In this document: in pieces, positions 1-7,846 of the stretch
Numbering within the stretch: position 1 is the stretch's first letter
Layout of the letters: each line of letters begins with the position of its first letter
Assembly: GCA_902786345.1 (NCBI GenBank)
Contig: CADACB010000004.1
Coordinates: 24,041-88,040, forward strand
Length of the DNA stretch: 64,000 nucleotides
Source: an uncultured Ruminococcus sp.
GTDB taxonomy: Bacteria; Bacillota; Clostridia; Oscillospirales; Acutalibacteraceae
Direction: 5' to 3'
The notes under the pieces: model-generated
What the model saw: only the letters and a program-made list of their open reading frames with translations
Told to the model about the DNA's origin: nothing
Database searches by the model: none
Position numbers and translations under genes: made by a program

Positions 1-566
1 TTTCCGAACAGAATATATCCTTTGTATATATCAGGGCAACAGAGGGCAGCACATATCAGGATGCAAGGTTTAGAGAAAATTGGGAAAATGCACATAAAGA
101 GGGTTTGTCTGCCGGTGCGTATCATTTTTTCTCATTTGATAGCAGCGGTGAGGCACAGGCACGCAATTTTATAAAAACAGCAGGCAAGCAGCTGAAGGGC
201 GACCTTTTGCCTGTGGTGGATTTTGAATATTACGGAGATAAGGAAAAAAATCCTCCCGAAAAAAATCGGGTTTTAAAGGAACTTCGTATATTCCTTGATA
301 TAATTGAAAAGGAATATGGGGTAAAACCTATGATATATACAATGAAAAATATATACGGAAAATATCTTGACGGAGAGCTTGAGGGCTATCCTATGTGGGT
401 ACGTAATGTCTTTTATCCTGCTGATTTTGACGGCTGGGGCAAATGGACTTTGTGGCAGTATTTGGATACTGCACAGCTTGATGGATATTCCGGCGGAGAC
501 AAGTATATTGATATGGACGTGCTTGGGAAAAATATAACTCTTGAGGATATTATGATAGGATCATAG
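1..566 (+). CDS. GH25 muramidase (lysozyme), C-terminal part
   Basis: Glycoside hydrolase family 25 enzymes cleave the MurNAc-GlcNAc bond of peptidoglycan. The reading frame is open from base 3 and enters the window without a start codon, so the N-terminus is missing. The visible part begins with the family pattern FVYIRATEG, then AGAYHFFSF, then PVVDFEYYG, which holds the D-x-E acidic pair of the active site. PMWVRN and WTLWQY follow, as expected on the later strands of the GH25 barrel. The stop codon is at 564-566 and no extra C-terminal wall-binding domain follows. Signal peptide, membrane anchor and any N-terminal module lie outside the window. The family call is firm; whether it is a housekeeping hydrolase or phage-derived cannot be judged. 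Confidence 0.9.
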   Translation, partial: SEQNISFVYIRATEGSTYQDARFRENWENAHKEGLSAGAYHFFSFDSSGEAQARNFIKTAGKQLKGDLLPVVDFEYYGDKEKNPPEKNRVLKELRIFLDIIEKEYGVKPMIYTMKNIYGKYLDGELEGYPMWVRNVFYPADFDGWGKWTLWQYLDTAQLDGYSGGDKYIDMDVLGKNITLEDIMIGS

Positions 567-708
567 GTTTTCTGATTGAGCAGTTTTTGATGCACGGTCA
601 AATTAAGGTCAATATGATTTTCTTAAGTGTTGTACAGATATGAGCTTGTACTCTGGCTGATAATTGAATCGGTAGGTGCAGTAAAGAAAAATGTGACGGT
701 GAAATAAT

Positions 709-2622
709 ATGGCAATTGTTACTGTTAACGGACTGTCAATGGAATTTGGTGAACAAAAGCTTTTTGATAAAATGAGCTTTGAGGTGCAAAACGATGACAG
801 AATTGGACTTATTGGCGTGAATGGCTGCGGTAAAACAACGCTTTTCAAGCTGCTTACGGGTGAGCTTATTCCCTCAGGAGGAAATATTGTTCTGAATAAA
901 AACACTTCCATAGGTTATATGGAGCAGCACGTATGCAGGAATCCGGAAATATCCGCATATGATGAAGTACTTACCGTGTTCTCTGAGCTTATGGATAACG
1001 AAAAGGAGATTGAGCTTATTAATGCAAGGATAAGCGCCGGGACTGAAAATATAGAAAGCCTTGTTGAAAGACAAGCATTTCTTAATGATGAATTCAAAAG
1101 AAAAGACGGACTTACATATCGTTCAAGAGCAAGATCAGCACTTCTTGGGTTGGGTTTTGATGACGCTCAGATGCAACTGCCTGTAAGTTCACTCAGTGGA
1201 GGACAGCGTGCAAAGCTTCAGTTGGCAAAGCTGCTGCTTGGAGGAGCAAACTTCCTTTTGCTTGATGAGCCTACTAACCATCTTGATACTCATTCCGTTG
1301 AATGGCTTGAGGACTATCTTATAAATTCAAAATGTGCTTATATAGTAATATCTCACGACAGATATTTTCTTGATAAGGTAACGACAAGAACTTTTGAACT
1401 TGAAAATAGAAAAATGACAGCGTATAAAGGAAATTATTCAGCATATCTCCCTCAGCGTGATGAAAGACGTCTTGCTGCACAGAGAGTGTATGATAATACT
1501 GTAAAGGAAATCAACAGGCTTGAAGGGATTATAGAACAACAGCACAGGTGGAATCGTGAAAAGAATATTAGAACAGCTGAAAGTAAACAGAAAATTGTAG
1601 ATAAGCTGACAAAAGAGCTTGAAAAGCCTGAAAATTCACCTCAGGCTATGACCTTAAAGCTTGGAATAAATAATCAAAGCGGTGAGGATGTTCTTGAGGT
1701 CAGGGATGTTTCACTTGGGTTTGGAGATACAATGCTTTTTGAAAATGTATCTATGGAGATACACAGAGGGGAAAAGATATTTATTCTCGGTCCCAATGGC
1801 TGCGGAAAAACCTCACTAATAAAAACGTTGCTTGGTGAATATACAGCCCGTAGCGGCAGGATAAAATATGGTGTTGGTGTTAAGACAGGCTACTACGATC
1901 AGATACAAAGGGGAATGGATAGCAGTAAAAGTGTATTCGATGAGATAGCAGACCATTTTCCGTCTATGACTAATACGGAAATAAGGAGCACTCTTGCACG
2001 CCTTCTTTTCAAAAATGATGATGTATTCAAGCCCTTGAGCACACTCAGCGGAGGTGAGCGTGCAAAGGTGCTGCTGACAGAGCTTATGCTTTCTAAGGCT
2101 AATTTTTTGCTTCTGGATGAGCCTACCAATCATCTCGATATAAATTCCTGTGAAGCCCTTCAGAATGCATTATCAGAATACGAGGGAACATTGCTTATAG
2201 TGTCTCACGACAGATATTTGATAAACAGTCTTGCAGATAAGATATTTTATCTTACACCGGATGGAATAGAATCTTTTGAAGGTAACTATGAAAGTTTTAT
2301 TGCAAGATTTCATCCGTTTTTTGCAAAGCCTGTACAGAAAACAAAGCAGCCAGAAAAGCAAAATGAATATAAAAACAAAAAAGAGCGTGATGCTCTCAGA
2401 AGAAAAAACAAGGTAAGGCTTGCTAAGTTGGAGAATGAGATCTCGGTTCTTGAGGACAGACTTAACGAACTGAATGAATCTCTTAATGATCCTGAAAATA
2501 CAAGTGACTATGAAAAAACTCTTGAACTTACAGCTTCAATTGAGTCTGAACAAAGAAAGCTTGATGAAATGTATGAACAATGGGAGGAGATAAGCCTGTG
2601 GCTTTCTGAAGATTCACAGTAA
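709..2622 (+). CDS. ABC-F family ATPase with two nucleotide-binding domains
   Basis: The 637-residue protein has two ABC ATPase domains and no membrane segment, as in ABC-F proteins, which act on the ribosome (translation factors or antibiotic-resistance proteins). The first domain has Walker A GVNGCGKTT at residues 36-44, an LSGGQ signature near 163 and LLLDEPTNHLD near 185. The second has Walker A GPNGCGKTS near 361, LSGGERAK near 445 and a second LLLDEPTNHLD near 470. A charged linker around residues 240-300 fits the P-site tRNA-interaction motif, and the last 75 residues are predicted coiled coil, as in Uup/YdiF-type members. The upstream ribosome site is weak (ACGGTGA). The subfamily and any resistance role cannot be decided from sequence alone. 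Confidence 0.9.
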   Translation: MAIVTVNGLSMEFGEQKLFDKMSFEVQNDDRIGLIGVNGCGKTTLFKLLTGELIPSGGNIVLNKNTSIGYMEQHVCRNPEISAYDEVLTVFSELMDNEKEIELINARISAGTENIESLVERQAFLNDEFKRKDGLTYRSRARSALLGLGFDDAQMQLPVSSLSGGQRAKLQLAKLLLGGANFLLLDEPTNHLDTHSVEWLEDYLINSKCAYIVISHDRYFLDKVTTRTFELENRKMTAYKGNYSAYLPQRDERRLAAQRVYDNTVKEINRLEGIIEQQHRWNREKNIRTAESKQKIVDKLTKELEKPENSPQAMTLKLGINNQSGEDVLEVRDVSLGFGDTMLFENVSMEIHRGEKIFILGPNGCGKTSLIKTLLGEYTARSGRIKYGVGVKTGYYDQIQRGMDSSKSVFDEIADHFPSMTNTEIRSTLARLLFKNDDVFKPLSTLSGGERAKVLLTELMLSKANFLLLDEPTNHLDINSCEALQNALSEYEGTLLIVSHDRYLINSLADKIFYLTPDGIESFEGNYESFIARFHPFFAKPVQKTKQPEKQNEYKNKKERDALRRKNKVRLAKLENEISVLEDRLNELNESLNDPENTSDYEKTLELTASIESEQRKLDEMYEQWEEISLWLSEDSQ

Positions 2623-2626
2623 AAAA

Positions 2627-2646
2627 GCACGGTCTTACGACCGTGC
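2627..2646 (-). terminator. Rho-independent terminator of the HPr-like gene
   Basis: A perfect 8-bp stem (GCACGGTC / GACCGTGC, 4-nt loop) sits between the convergent ends of the ABC-F gene and the HPr-like gene. Read on the minus strand it is followed by a run of six T. On the plus strand the downstream side has no T-run, so it serves mainly the minus-strand gene. Confidence 0.75.
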
Positions 2647-2657
2647 ATAAACATCAT

Positions 2658-2912
2658 TTATTGTAAAACTGTGTTTTCATCAAAAACAAATGGTTTAATA
2701 TCCTCAAGAAATTCTGTCGGAGGATCTTCATCCGGAATCTCAAGCGTCATAGGATTTGTTATATCAAGACTTATAATTCCGATAAGTGAATGAGCGTCTA
2801 TTGTGTATATGTCAGAAATAAGGTTTATTTTAAGCTTGTCATATCTTGCAGTCATCGCCGCAAATTGTTTTACCTTTGAAAGGTCCTGCAAAAAAATTCT
2901 TGTAGTATACAT
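2658..2912 (-). CDS. HPr-like protein lacking the phosphorylatable histidine
   Basis: This 84-residue product resembles the HPr fold of the phosphotransferase system. The strongest match is YTIDAHSLIGIISLD, the counterpart of the HPr stretch around regulatory Ser46 (usually A-K-S-I-M-G-x-x-S-L). The start fits HPr strand one (YTTRIFLQD), but the segment that should carry His15 (normally HARPA) has no histidine, so it cannot accept phosphate from Enzyme I in the usual way. The start at 2912 was chosen because GGAGGTC lies 7 nt upstream; a longer reading to 2948 has no such site. HPr-like proteins of this sort occur widely in Clostridia with unknown function; a regulatory role is inference. Confidence 0.7.
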   Translation of the reverse strand: MYTTRIFLQDLSKVKQFAAMTARYDKLKINLISDIYTIDAHSLIGIISLDITNPMTLEIPDEDPPTEFLEDIKPFVFDENTVLQ

Positions 2913-3051
2913 AATTTGACCTCCGATTTTCTGTTTTTGTGTAATCACCCTGTTTTCAAGTGTTCATTATGCTATCATTTTAACAGTAATTTTTGTTTAG
3001 GTCAACCGAAAAAATCAAAAAATCCGACCTGATTCCCCCTTTTCTAAAATT

Positions 3052-3080
3052 TTGTATCAAGAGCTATTTTTTATTATAAT
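3052..3080 (+). promoter_or_regulatory. Promoter of mtaB
   Basis: TTGTAT at 3052-3057 and TATAAT at 3075-3080 are separated by exactly 17 nt, giving a sigma-A type promoter about 40 nt upstream of the mtaB start. The -10 box is a consensus match; the -35 box matches weakly. Confidence 0.6.
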
Positions 3081-3125
3081 ATAATAATTTTTTTAGTTCT
3101 TTATGACTATGCGAGAGGATATGCT

Positions 3126-4412
3126 ATGAAAGTAAAAATTTTTACACTGGGTTGCAAGGTGAATCAATTTGAGTCTCAGGCAATGCTCAGAGATCTTACT
3201 GACTGTGGTTGGGAGCTTGCGAATGACAACGAGACTGCTGATGTTTCAGTTATAAACTCGTGTGCAGTAACAAAGGTAAGTGAACAAAAAGCAGTAAAGC
3301 TTATACACCGGCTGAGAAGGGAAGCACCAAATACAGTTATAGTACTTACGGGCTGTATGGCGCAGGCTTTTCCTGAATCAGGAAGTGTACTTTCTGAAGT
3401 CGATATTGTTCTTGGCAACAAACGCCGGTCCGCTCTTATACCCGTCCTTAACAAATACTTTGAGGATAAAAAAAGACTTACCTTTGTTGAAGCATATGAA
3501 AAAAAAGATATTTATGAGAGTTTGTTTGTTGACGATTTTGTTAACAGGACAAGGGCATTTCTGAAAATAGAGGATGGCTGTAATCGCTTTTGTTCATATT
3601 GTATTATTCCCTATGCAAGGGGAAGAGTGCGCTCCTGTTCACTGGAATATATTGAAAAAGAAGTTAAAGCCTTTGCCGCAAACGGATATCAAGAAATCGT
3701 AATTATCGGAATAAATTTGTCATCATTCGGAAGTGATAACGGGCTTAAATTTTCAGATGCCGTAAGAACAGCCTGTGAAAGTGCGGATATACGAATAAGG
3801 CTTGGTTCTCTTGAACCTGAATCTATGGATATGGATACACTGAGAGTGTTTTCTCAGTATAAAAATTTCTGTCCGCAGTTTCATCTTTCGCTTCAAAGCG
3901 GCTGTGATGCAACACTAAAGCGTATGAACAGACATTATACTTCTAAGGAATACAGCAGAATAGTCGGCAACATTCGTACAGTTTTTGATAATCCTGCCGT
4001 TACGACTGATGTAATGGTAGGATTTGCAGGTGAAACGGAGGATGAGTTCCGTCAGTCACTTGATTTTGTTGAAAAAACAGGTTTTGCCAAGGTACATATT
4101 TTCCCGTATTCACGGCGGCCTGGTACTGCTGCAGATAAATATCCGGATCAGCTTTCTCCTGATGTAAAAAAGAGGAGAGCTGCCGAAATGGCATTGGTTA
4201 CCGAAAGGTGTACGGCTGAATTTATGCGCTCTCAGATTGGCAGGACAGAGTCTGTGCTGATAGAGGGAAGAAATAAAAACGGCTTATATGAAGGCTATAC
4301 TATGAATTATACGCCTGTTTTTATCAAAGCGGATGACAGCGTTGTGGGCAAGGTTATAAATGTGAAGCTAACAGAGCCTTTCAGTGATCATTGTGTCGGC
4401 ATACTCATTTGA
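3126..4412 (+). CDS. mtaB: tRNA t6A37 C2-methylthiotransferase MtaB
   Basis: MtaB is a radical-SAM enzyme that converts t6A at position 37 of ANN-decoding tRNAs to ms2t6A, improving codon reading. The 428-residue length is normal. The N-terminal UPF0004 domain has the three expected cysteines: TLGCKVNQFES (Cys10), INSCAVT (near 48) and LTGCMAQ (near 83), which bind the auxiliary cluster. The radical-SAM CxxxCxxC motif is CNRFCSYC near residue 152. LSLQSGCD and the C-terminal TRAM-like domain follow. The pattern GCKVNQ(F/Y)E separates MtaB from MiaB and RimO. Start at ATG 3126, downstream of a good promoter. It appears monocistronic, about 220 nt before the next gene. Confidence 0.93.
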   Translation: MKVKIFTLGCKVNQFESQAMLRDLTDCGWELANDNETADVSVINSCAVTKVSEQKAVKLIHRLRREAPNTVIVLTGCMAQAFPESGSVLSEVDIVLGNKRRSALIPVLNKYFEDKKRLTFVEAYEKKDIYESLFVDDFVNRTRAFLKIEDGCNRFCSYCIIPYARGRVRSCSLEYIEKEVKAFAANGYQEIVIIGINLSSFGSDNGLKFSDAVRTACESADIRIRLGSLEPESMDMDTLRVFSQYKNFCPQFHLSLQSGCDATLKRMNRHYTSKEYSRIVGNIRTVFDNPAVTTDVMVGFAGETEDEFRQSLDFVEKTGFAKVHIFPYSRRPGTAADKYPDQLSPDVKKRRAAEMALVTERCTAEFMRSQIGRTESVLIEGRNKNGLYEGYTMNYTPVFIKADDSVVGKVINVKLTEPFSDHCVGILI

Positions 4413-4549
4413 TCTGCATCATTAACGTTCGGTTGTTTATATAATTATGTATTACTTATTGGGCAGTGATTGTTTTCTGTTTTCTTATTAAATAATTATC
4501 TTTAATACCGTTATATTGCACAATTTTTAAAATAATTTGAAAAAATATA

Positions 4550-4577
4550 TTGAAAATTTTTTCATAAAGTGTATAAT
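4550..4577 (+). promoter_or_regulatory. Promoter of the Ser/Glu-rich lipoprotein gene
   Basis: TTGAAA at 4550-4555 and TATAAT at 4572-4577 with a 16-nt spacer lie about 50 nt upstream of the chosen ATG at 4630. This also argues against the longer reading frame that opens at 4537, because that start would be upstream of the promoter. Confidence 0.6.
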
Positions 4578-4629
4578 TATATATGTAGTATTTGAGAATC
4601 ATCAGGTTCATAATATCGGAGGTAATGAA

Positions 4630-5298
4630 ATGAAACGCAGACAGTTTTTTGCAATTTTAACAGCTATGGTACTTGTTGTAAGCACATCAGCAGTTCTTAC
4701 AGGCTGTGCAGGCAGATCTTATTATTATAAAGACGGTGTATTCACTGAGATAGTAGAGGATTCAGAGGAAGCAACTGCTGCTTCATCTGCTGCGTCGTCA
4801 ACAAGTACAGAATCCAGTTCTAGTGAGTCTTCAGCGACAGAGTCATCTGATGAGTCATCCACAGAGTCATCTACAGAGTCCTCTGCCGAGTCATCCACAG
4901 AATCATCTGTTGAGACTCCCGCTGAATCATCCGAAGAGTCCTCTGCCGAGTCTTCAGAGGAGTCCACTGCTGAATCATCTGAAGAGTCCTCTGAGAAGAA
5001 AGAGGGAATAATAGCTACAATCAAGTTCAAGAAGCCTGATAATTGGGGCGATGAAGTAAAGGTTATGGTTTCAGGTGACAGAGCTATGAAAGCGACAAAC
5101 GGAAGCGTTCCTATGGAGCTTGGTGATGACGGATTGTATACATATGATGTTCCCGGCAAGACATATGATACTGACGAAGAAATTGAAAATCCTATAGTTA
5201 ACTTCTTTGGCAAAGTTGACGGAAAAATTGTTCAGTATCCAAAGAATTCTGAGAGACTTGATGTTGTAGATGGTAATACATATGAAGTAGAAGAATAA
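4630..5298 (+). CDS. Lipoprotein with long Ser/Glu linker and a C-terminal beta domain
   Basis: The 222-residue product begins with a lipoprotein signal (positive n-region, hydrophobic stretch, lipobox LTGC at about residues 19-22), so it should be lipid-anchored outside the membrane. A roughly 70-residue low-complexity tract of Ser, Glu, Thr and Ala follows. The remaining 95 residues look like a small beta-sandwich: IATIKFKKPDNW, KVMVSGD, GLYTYDVPG, VNFFG, with similarity in pattern to starch-binding modules of the CBM25/26 type, which I could not confirm. The start at 4630 has GGAGGTAATGAA upstream and gives a proper signal peptide. A terminator follows at 5351. Possible roles are polysaccharide binding or simple surface display; function is unknown. 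Confidence 0.75.
   Translation: MKRRQFFAILTAMVLVVSTSAVLTGCAGRSYYYKDGVFTEIVEDSEEATAASSAASSTSTESSSSESSATESSDESSTESSTESSAESSTESSVETPAESSEESSAESSEESTAESSEESSEKKEGIIATIKFKKPDNWGDEVKVMVSGDRAMKATNGSVPMELGDDGLYTYDVPGKTYDTDEEIENPIVNFFGKVDGKIVQYPKNSERLDVVDGNTYEVEE
4806..5000 (+). repeat. In-frame Ser/Glu codon repeat tract
   Basis: Short in-frame units coding for E-S-S, with T, A or D interspersed, are repeated in tandem along this stretch (GAGTCATCT/GAATCATCC-like). Because unit lengths are multiples of three, gain or loss of units would change only the linker length of the lipoprotein. Confidence 0.8.
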
Positions 5299-5350
5299 CA
5301 GTATTTTCTATATATGAGATGTTATCTGCAATGTTTCAATAGTGTTTATA

Positions 5351-5383
5351 TAAGACTGTTCCTGTTGGAGCGGTCTTATTTTT
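5351..5383 (+). terminator. Rho-independent terminator of the lipoprotein gene
   Basis: A 12-bp stem with two G-U pairs (TAAGACTGTTCC / GGAGCGGTCTTA, loop TGTT) is followed directly by five T residues. Confidence 0.85.
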
Positions 5384-5481
5384 CGGTTAAGATAGTTTAA
5401 GTGTAAGACAAAAAATGTGACGGATAGATTCTTATGATAAAATTATTCAAAAATATCATATACAAATTACAAAAAAATATA

Positions 5482-5510
5482 TGTACAATTAAATTATTTT
5501 ATGTTATAAT
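5482..5510 (+). promoter_or_regulatory. Promoter of the DUF308 gene
   Basis: TGTACA at 5482-5487 and a consensus TATAAT at 5505-5510 are separated by 17 nt, with the start codon about 68 nt downstream. Confidence 0.55.
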
Positions 5511-5577
5511 ATTACAAATAAATTCTGTGCCGGTAAAGAATCCGGTTTAAGATTACAAAAATGGGGAGGTAAATTAC

Positions 5578-6336
5578 ATGGCAAAAAAACAGACAGCTGA
5601 AAAAAATAATGACCCTCAGGGTTGGGAAAGCATTCGTAAAAAGGTAAAAGATACGAAGGCAGAGATTTTAATATTAAATGTTGCGATAATTATTCTTGGT
5701 ATACTTATGATAGCAATGCCGGAACAATTCAGTCAATTTATGGCACAGATAATTGGTGTAGGTCTGATTGTCTGGGGATTTTTAAGATGCATTTCCTTTG
5801 TCAGACTCAAGAATGAGGAAATGTTTGGCTCATACGCACTTGTTCAGGGGACGGCAATGTTGGGATTTGGTGTGTTCTTTCTGACACAGCCCGATAAGTT
5901 CAATAATCTTCTTAATCTTATACTTTCCTTAGGTATACTTGTGATAGCTGTACTTAAGGTGCAGAACGCTATTAATTATCTGAAATTAAAAATAAGCAAA
6001 TGGTGGCTTCATCTGCTCTCTGCTGTGATCATAATGGCATTTGGTATTGTTGCAATTGTTAAACCCGGAAATATTGCAGAAAATGTTGCATTGATAATAA
6101 CCGGCTGTGCATTTGTGATAAGCGGCATATGGGATAATGTTTCTGTTATGATAATGTCAAAGTTTATAAAGAAAACAGCTAAGGCACTCGAAAACGGCAG
6201 CCATTATGTTGATGTTGAGGCTAAGGATGACAACGACAAAAAAAACAATAAGAAAAAGAAAAGCAAGAATAACGAAGAAACCAAGAACTTCGATGATGAC
6301 GGCTTTGACGATCTTGATTACGGTGACGGCTTATAA
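5578..6336 (+). CDS. DUF308 (HdeD-like) membrane protein
   Basis: The 252-residue protein has six hydrophobic segments arranged as three pairs (about residues 28-45, 53-72, 84-102, 107-126, 137-157 and 160-182). Each pair is followed by a G-I/F-x-L-x-x-P-like turn, as in the DUF308/HdeD family, whose E. coli member is linked to acid resistance. Both ends are charged: the N-terminus is Lys/Glu rich, and the C-terminal 45 residues are strongly basic and then acidic (KKNNKKKKSK, then DDDGFDDLDYGDG). GGGGAGG lies 8 nt upstream of the ATG. It is a single-gene unit closed by the hairpin at 6361. The family assignment is reasonable; the function in this organism is unknown. Confidence 0.75.
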   Translation: MAKKQTAEKNNDPQGWESIRKKVKDTKAEILILNVAIIILGILMIAMPEQFSQFMAQIIGVGLIVWGFLRCISFVRLKNEEMFGSYALVQGTAMLGFGVFFLTQPDKFNNLLNLILSLGILVIAVLKVQNAINYLKLKISKWWLHLLSAVIIMAFGIVAIVKPGNIAENVALIITGCAFVISGIWDNVSVMIMSKFIKKTAKALENGSHYVDVEAKDDNDKKNNKKKKSKNNEETKNFDDDGFDDLDYGDGL

Positions 6337-6355
6337 TAGGTTGTTCGTATATAAT

Positions 6356-6389
6356 AAAAAGGAGCGGACTTTACATCCGCTCCTTTTTT
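6356..6389. terminator. Bidirectional Rho-independent terminator
   Basis: A perfect 8-bp stem (GGAGCGGA / TCCGCTCC, 7-nt loop) has AAAAA on its left and TTTTTT on its right. It can end both the DUF308 gene on the plus strand and the convergent minus-strand cluster that finishes at 6395. Confidence 0.9.
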
Positions 6390-6394
6390 CGTAG

Positions 6395-6802
6395 TTATTT
6401 TCCTTTAGGCGGCTTTATGGCAACTCCTGGCAGTTCAGGTATTACCAGCCCGGTGTTTTGTTCAGACTGTTCAAGTCTTGTCAGGTCTTCATATAAAACA
6501 TAAAGAGTCTGAACACCGTTTTCAAGGATAAAATAATGTTTTATGTAGGGTACAAGAAGGGCTAAAAGTGCAGCCAACAGTGCAAGCACACCATAGCTCG
6601 GATAAAAAAGTATCAGTATGAATACCGACATTGTCAGCATTGCAAACAATATCGTTACCAGAAGATGTATAAGTCTCTCGTGCTGCCAGAAGCTAATTTC
6701 TGTGAGCAGCTCTTTTTTTTGTGCTTCAATATTTTCTGTTGCTTTGCCGCTTTCAATAAGAAGTTGGAGAGCACTTATATATTCCTTAAGTTTTTTGCCC
6801 AT
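6395..6802 (-). CDS. Small membrane protein of unknown function
   Basis: This 135-residue product has a helical, charged N-terminal half that could form a short coiled coil (residues 1-45), two adjacent hydrophobic segments around residues 46-66 and 68-86, and a soluble tail ending in a Pro/Gly/Lys-rich stretch. I do not recognise the family. It starts 2 nt after the stop codon of the acetyltransferase gene, so the two are probably translated together and the pair forms the end of the minus-strand cluster. The AGGTC upstream of the ATG is an acceptable ribosome site. Confidence 0.6.
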   Translation of the reverse strand: MGKKLKEYISALQLLIESGKATENIEAQKKELLTEISFWQHERLIHLLVTILFAMLTMSVFILILFYPSYGVLALLAALLALLVPYIKHYFILENGVQTLYVLYEDLTRLEQSEQNTGLVIPELPGVAIKPPKGK

Positions 6803-6804
6803 TT

Positions 6805-7338
6805 TTAAGACCTGTCCTTTTTTATTTTTCTCTCCATAACGTATTCTTTACAAACAAACCCGCTGCCAATGTCAGTGTCAACAGCTTTTGTTTTGGTAAA
6901 GCCAAGATGTTCATAAACATTTATGGCAAAATAGTTTTCCCGTTCTACGTTTAACCTCAGTTTTTTTATATTACTCAAACCTACATCATCAGAATTACCG
7001 GATTTCAAGAGTTTATCCAGTCTGTCAATTGCTTTTTTGGCAAGTCCCTGACGTCTGTATTCGGCTTTTATGTATAGCCGTGAAATAAAAACATAGTCGC
7101 TATACATTTTGTAACACATATAGCCTGCAAAACTCCCGTCGGAGATAAGCATAAAATAAATATTGCCCTCTGACATCTGACGTTTAAGAGCTTCTTTCGA
7201 TTGATATTTTTCAAGCATATAATCTATCTGCTGTGGTGAAAAAATATCCCTGTAATAGTTATGCCATACATGATTGGCAGCCTCTTCAATTTCAACTATC
7301 TGCTTTTCAGTAGCAACAGGCATTACATCAAATTTCAT
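6805..7338 (-). CDS. GNAT family N-acetyltransferase
   Basis: GNAT enzymes transfer an acetyl group from acetyl-CoA to an amine of a small molecule or protein. The 177-residue product has the family signature: VFISRLYIKAEYRRQGLAKKA (the acetyl-CoA pyrophosphate loop, R-R-Q-G-L-A) and the C-terminal NYFAINVYEHLGF. Substrate cannot be predicted. The start at 7338 has GGGGGG 8 nt upstream and yields an N-terminus typical of the family; the frame extends to 7431 but that would run into the preceding gene without a ribosome site. It is followed after 2 nt by the small membrane protein gene. Confidence 0.85.
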   Translation of the reverse strand: MKFDVMPVATEKQIVEIEEAANHVWHNYYRDIFSPQQIDYMLEKYQSKEALKRQMSEGNIYFMLISDGSFAGYMCYKMYSDYVFISRLYIKAEYRRQGLAKKAIDRLDKLLKSGNSDDVGLSNIKKLRLNVERENYFAINVYEHLGFTKTKAVDTDIGSGFVCKEYVMERKIKKDRS

Positions 7339-7402
7339 TATAAACCCCCCAAAAATGATTCGTGTAAGCAGTTGATTCCGGAAATAGGCAGTATTCCGAT
7401 AT

Positions 7403-7846
7403 TTAATTGTTATTGCGTTCGATATGAACACTAGTCACTCTGACATCAACAAGCTCGTCCTGACTATCGGTAAGATCCAGTGGAGCTTTCTTTGTATACT
7501 CATAAGGCTCAGTTTTGCCGTTATGTTTATATCCATTATAGATGAAGTATACGGTAATACCAGTAACTACAGCACTGATACCGAAGGATATAAGAATTAT
7601 TTTTACCCAGCTTACAGATTTGTCTTTTTTCTTACCAGACTTATCCGTTTTGTTATCATTGGCAATGGGTTTAATATCAAGGCTTGCATCGTTATTTTCA
7701 TCAAATGCCAAAGTCTGAACAGCTGCATCAGTGTTTATGTCTGAAGAAACATTTTGGGCAGCAGATACACTCAGAGCACCTATGCCTATGACTGCGGCTG
7801 CAGCTAAGATCGCCGCTGCGGATGAAAGGAAGTGTTTTTTCTTCAT
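7403..7846 (-). CDS. Secreted or membrane protein, translationally coupled to the zinc-ribbon gene
   Basis: The 147-residue product has a cleavable-looking signal peptide (MKKKHFLSSAAAIL, then alanine-rich to about residue 30), an extracytoplasmic Asn/Asp/Lys-rich stretch, one transmembrane helix at about residues 81-105, and a short polar tail. Its ATG overlaps the stop of the upstream zinc-ribbon gene in an ATGA, which implies coupled translation and a functional link. I do not recognise a family; the topology would place both a small ectodomain and a cytoplasmic tail at the membrane where the SPFH protein would act. Confidence 0.65.
   Translation of the reverse strand: MKKKHFLSSAAAILAAAAVIGIGALSVSAAQNVSSDINTDAAVQTLAFDENNDASLDIKPIANDNKTDKSGKKKDKSVSWVKIILISFGISAVVTGITVYFIYNGYKHNGKTEPYEYTKKAPLDLTDSQDELVDVRVTSVHIERNNN

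Noticed and set aside
4725-5213. 162-codon minus-strand frame opposite the Ser/Glu lipoprotein
   Set aside because: It is a mirror of the repetitive Ser/Glu codons, gives a Ser/Asp-rich translation and has no ribosome site.
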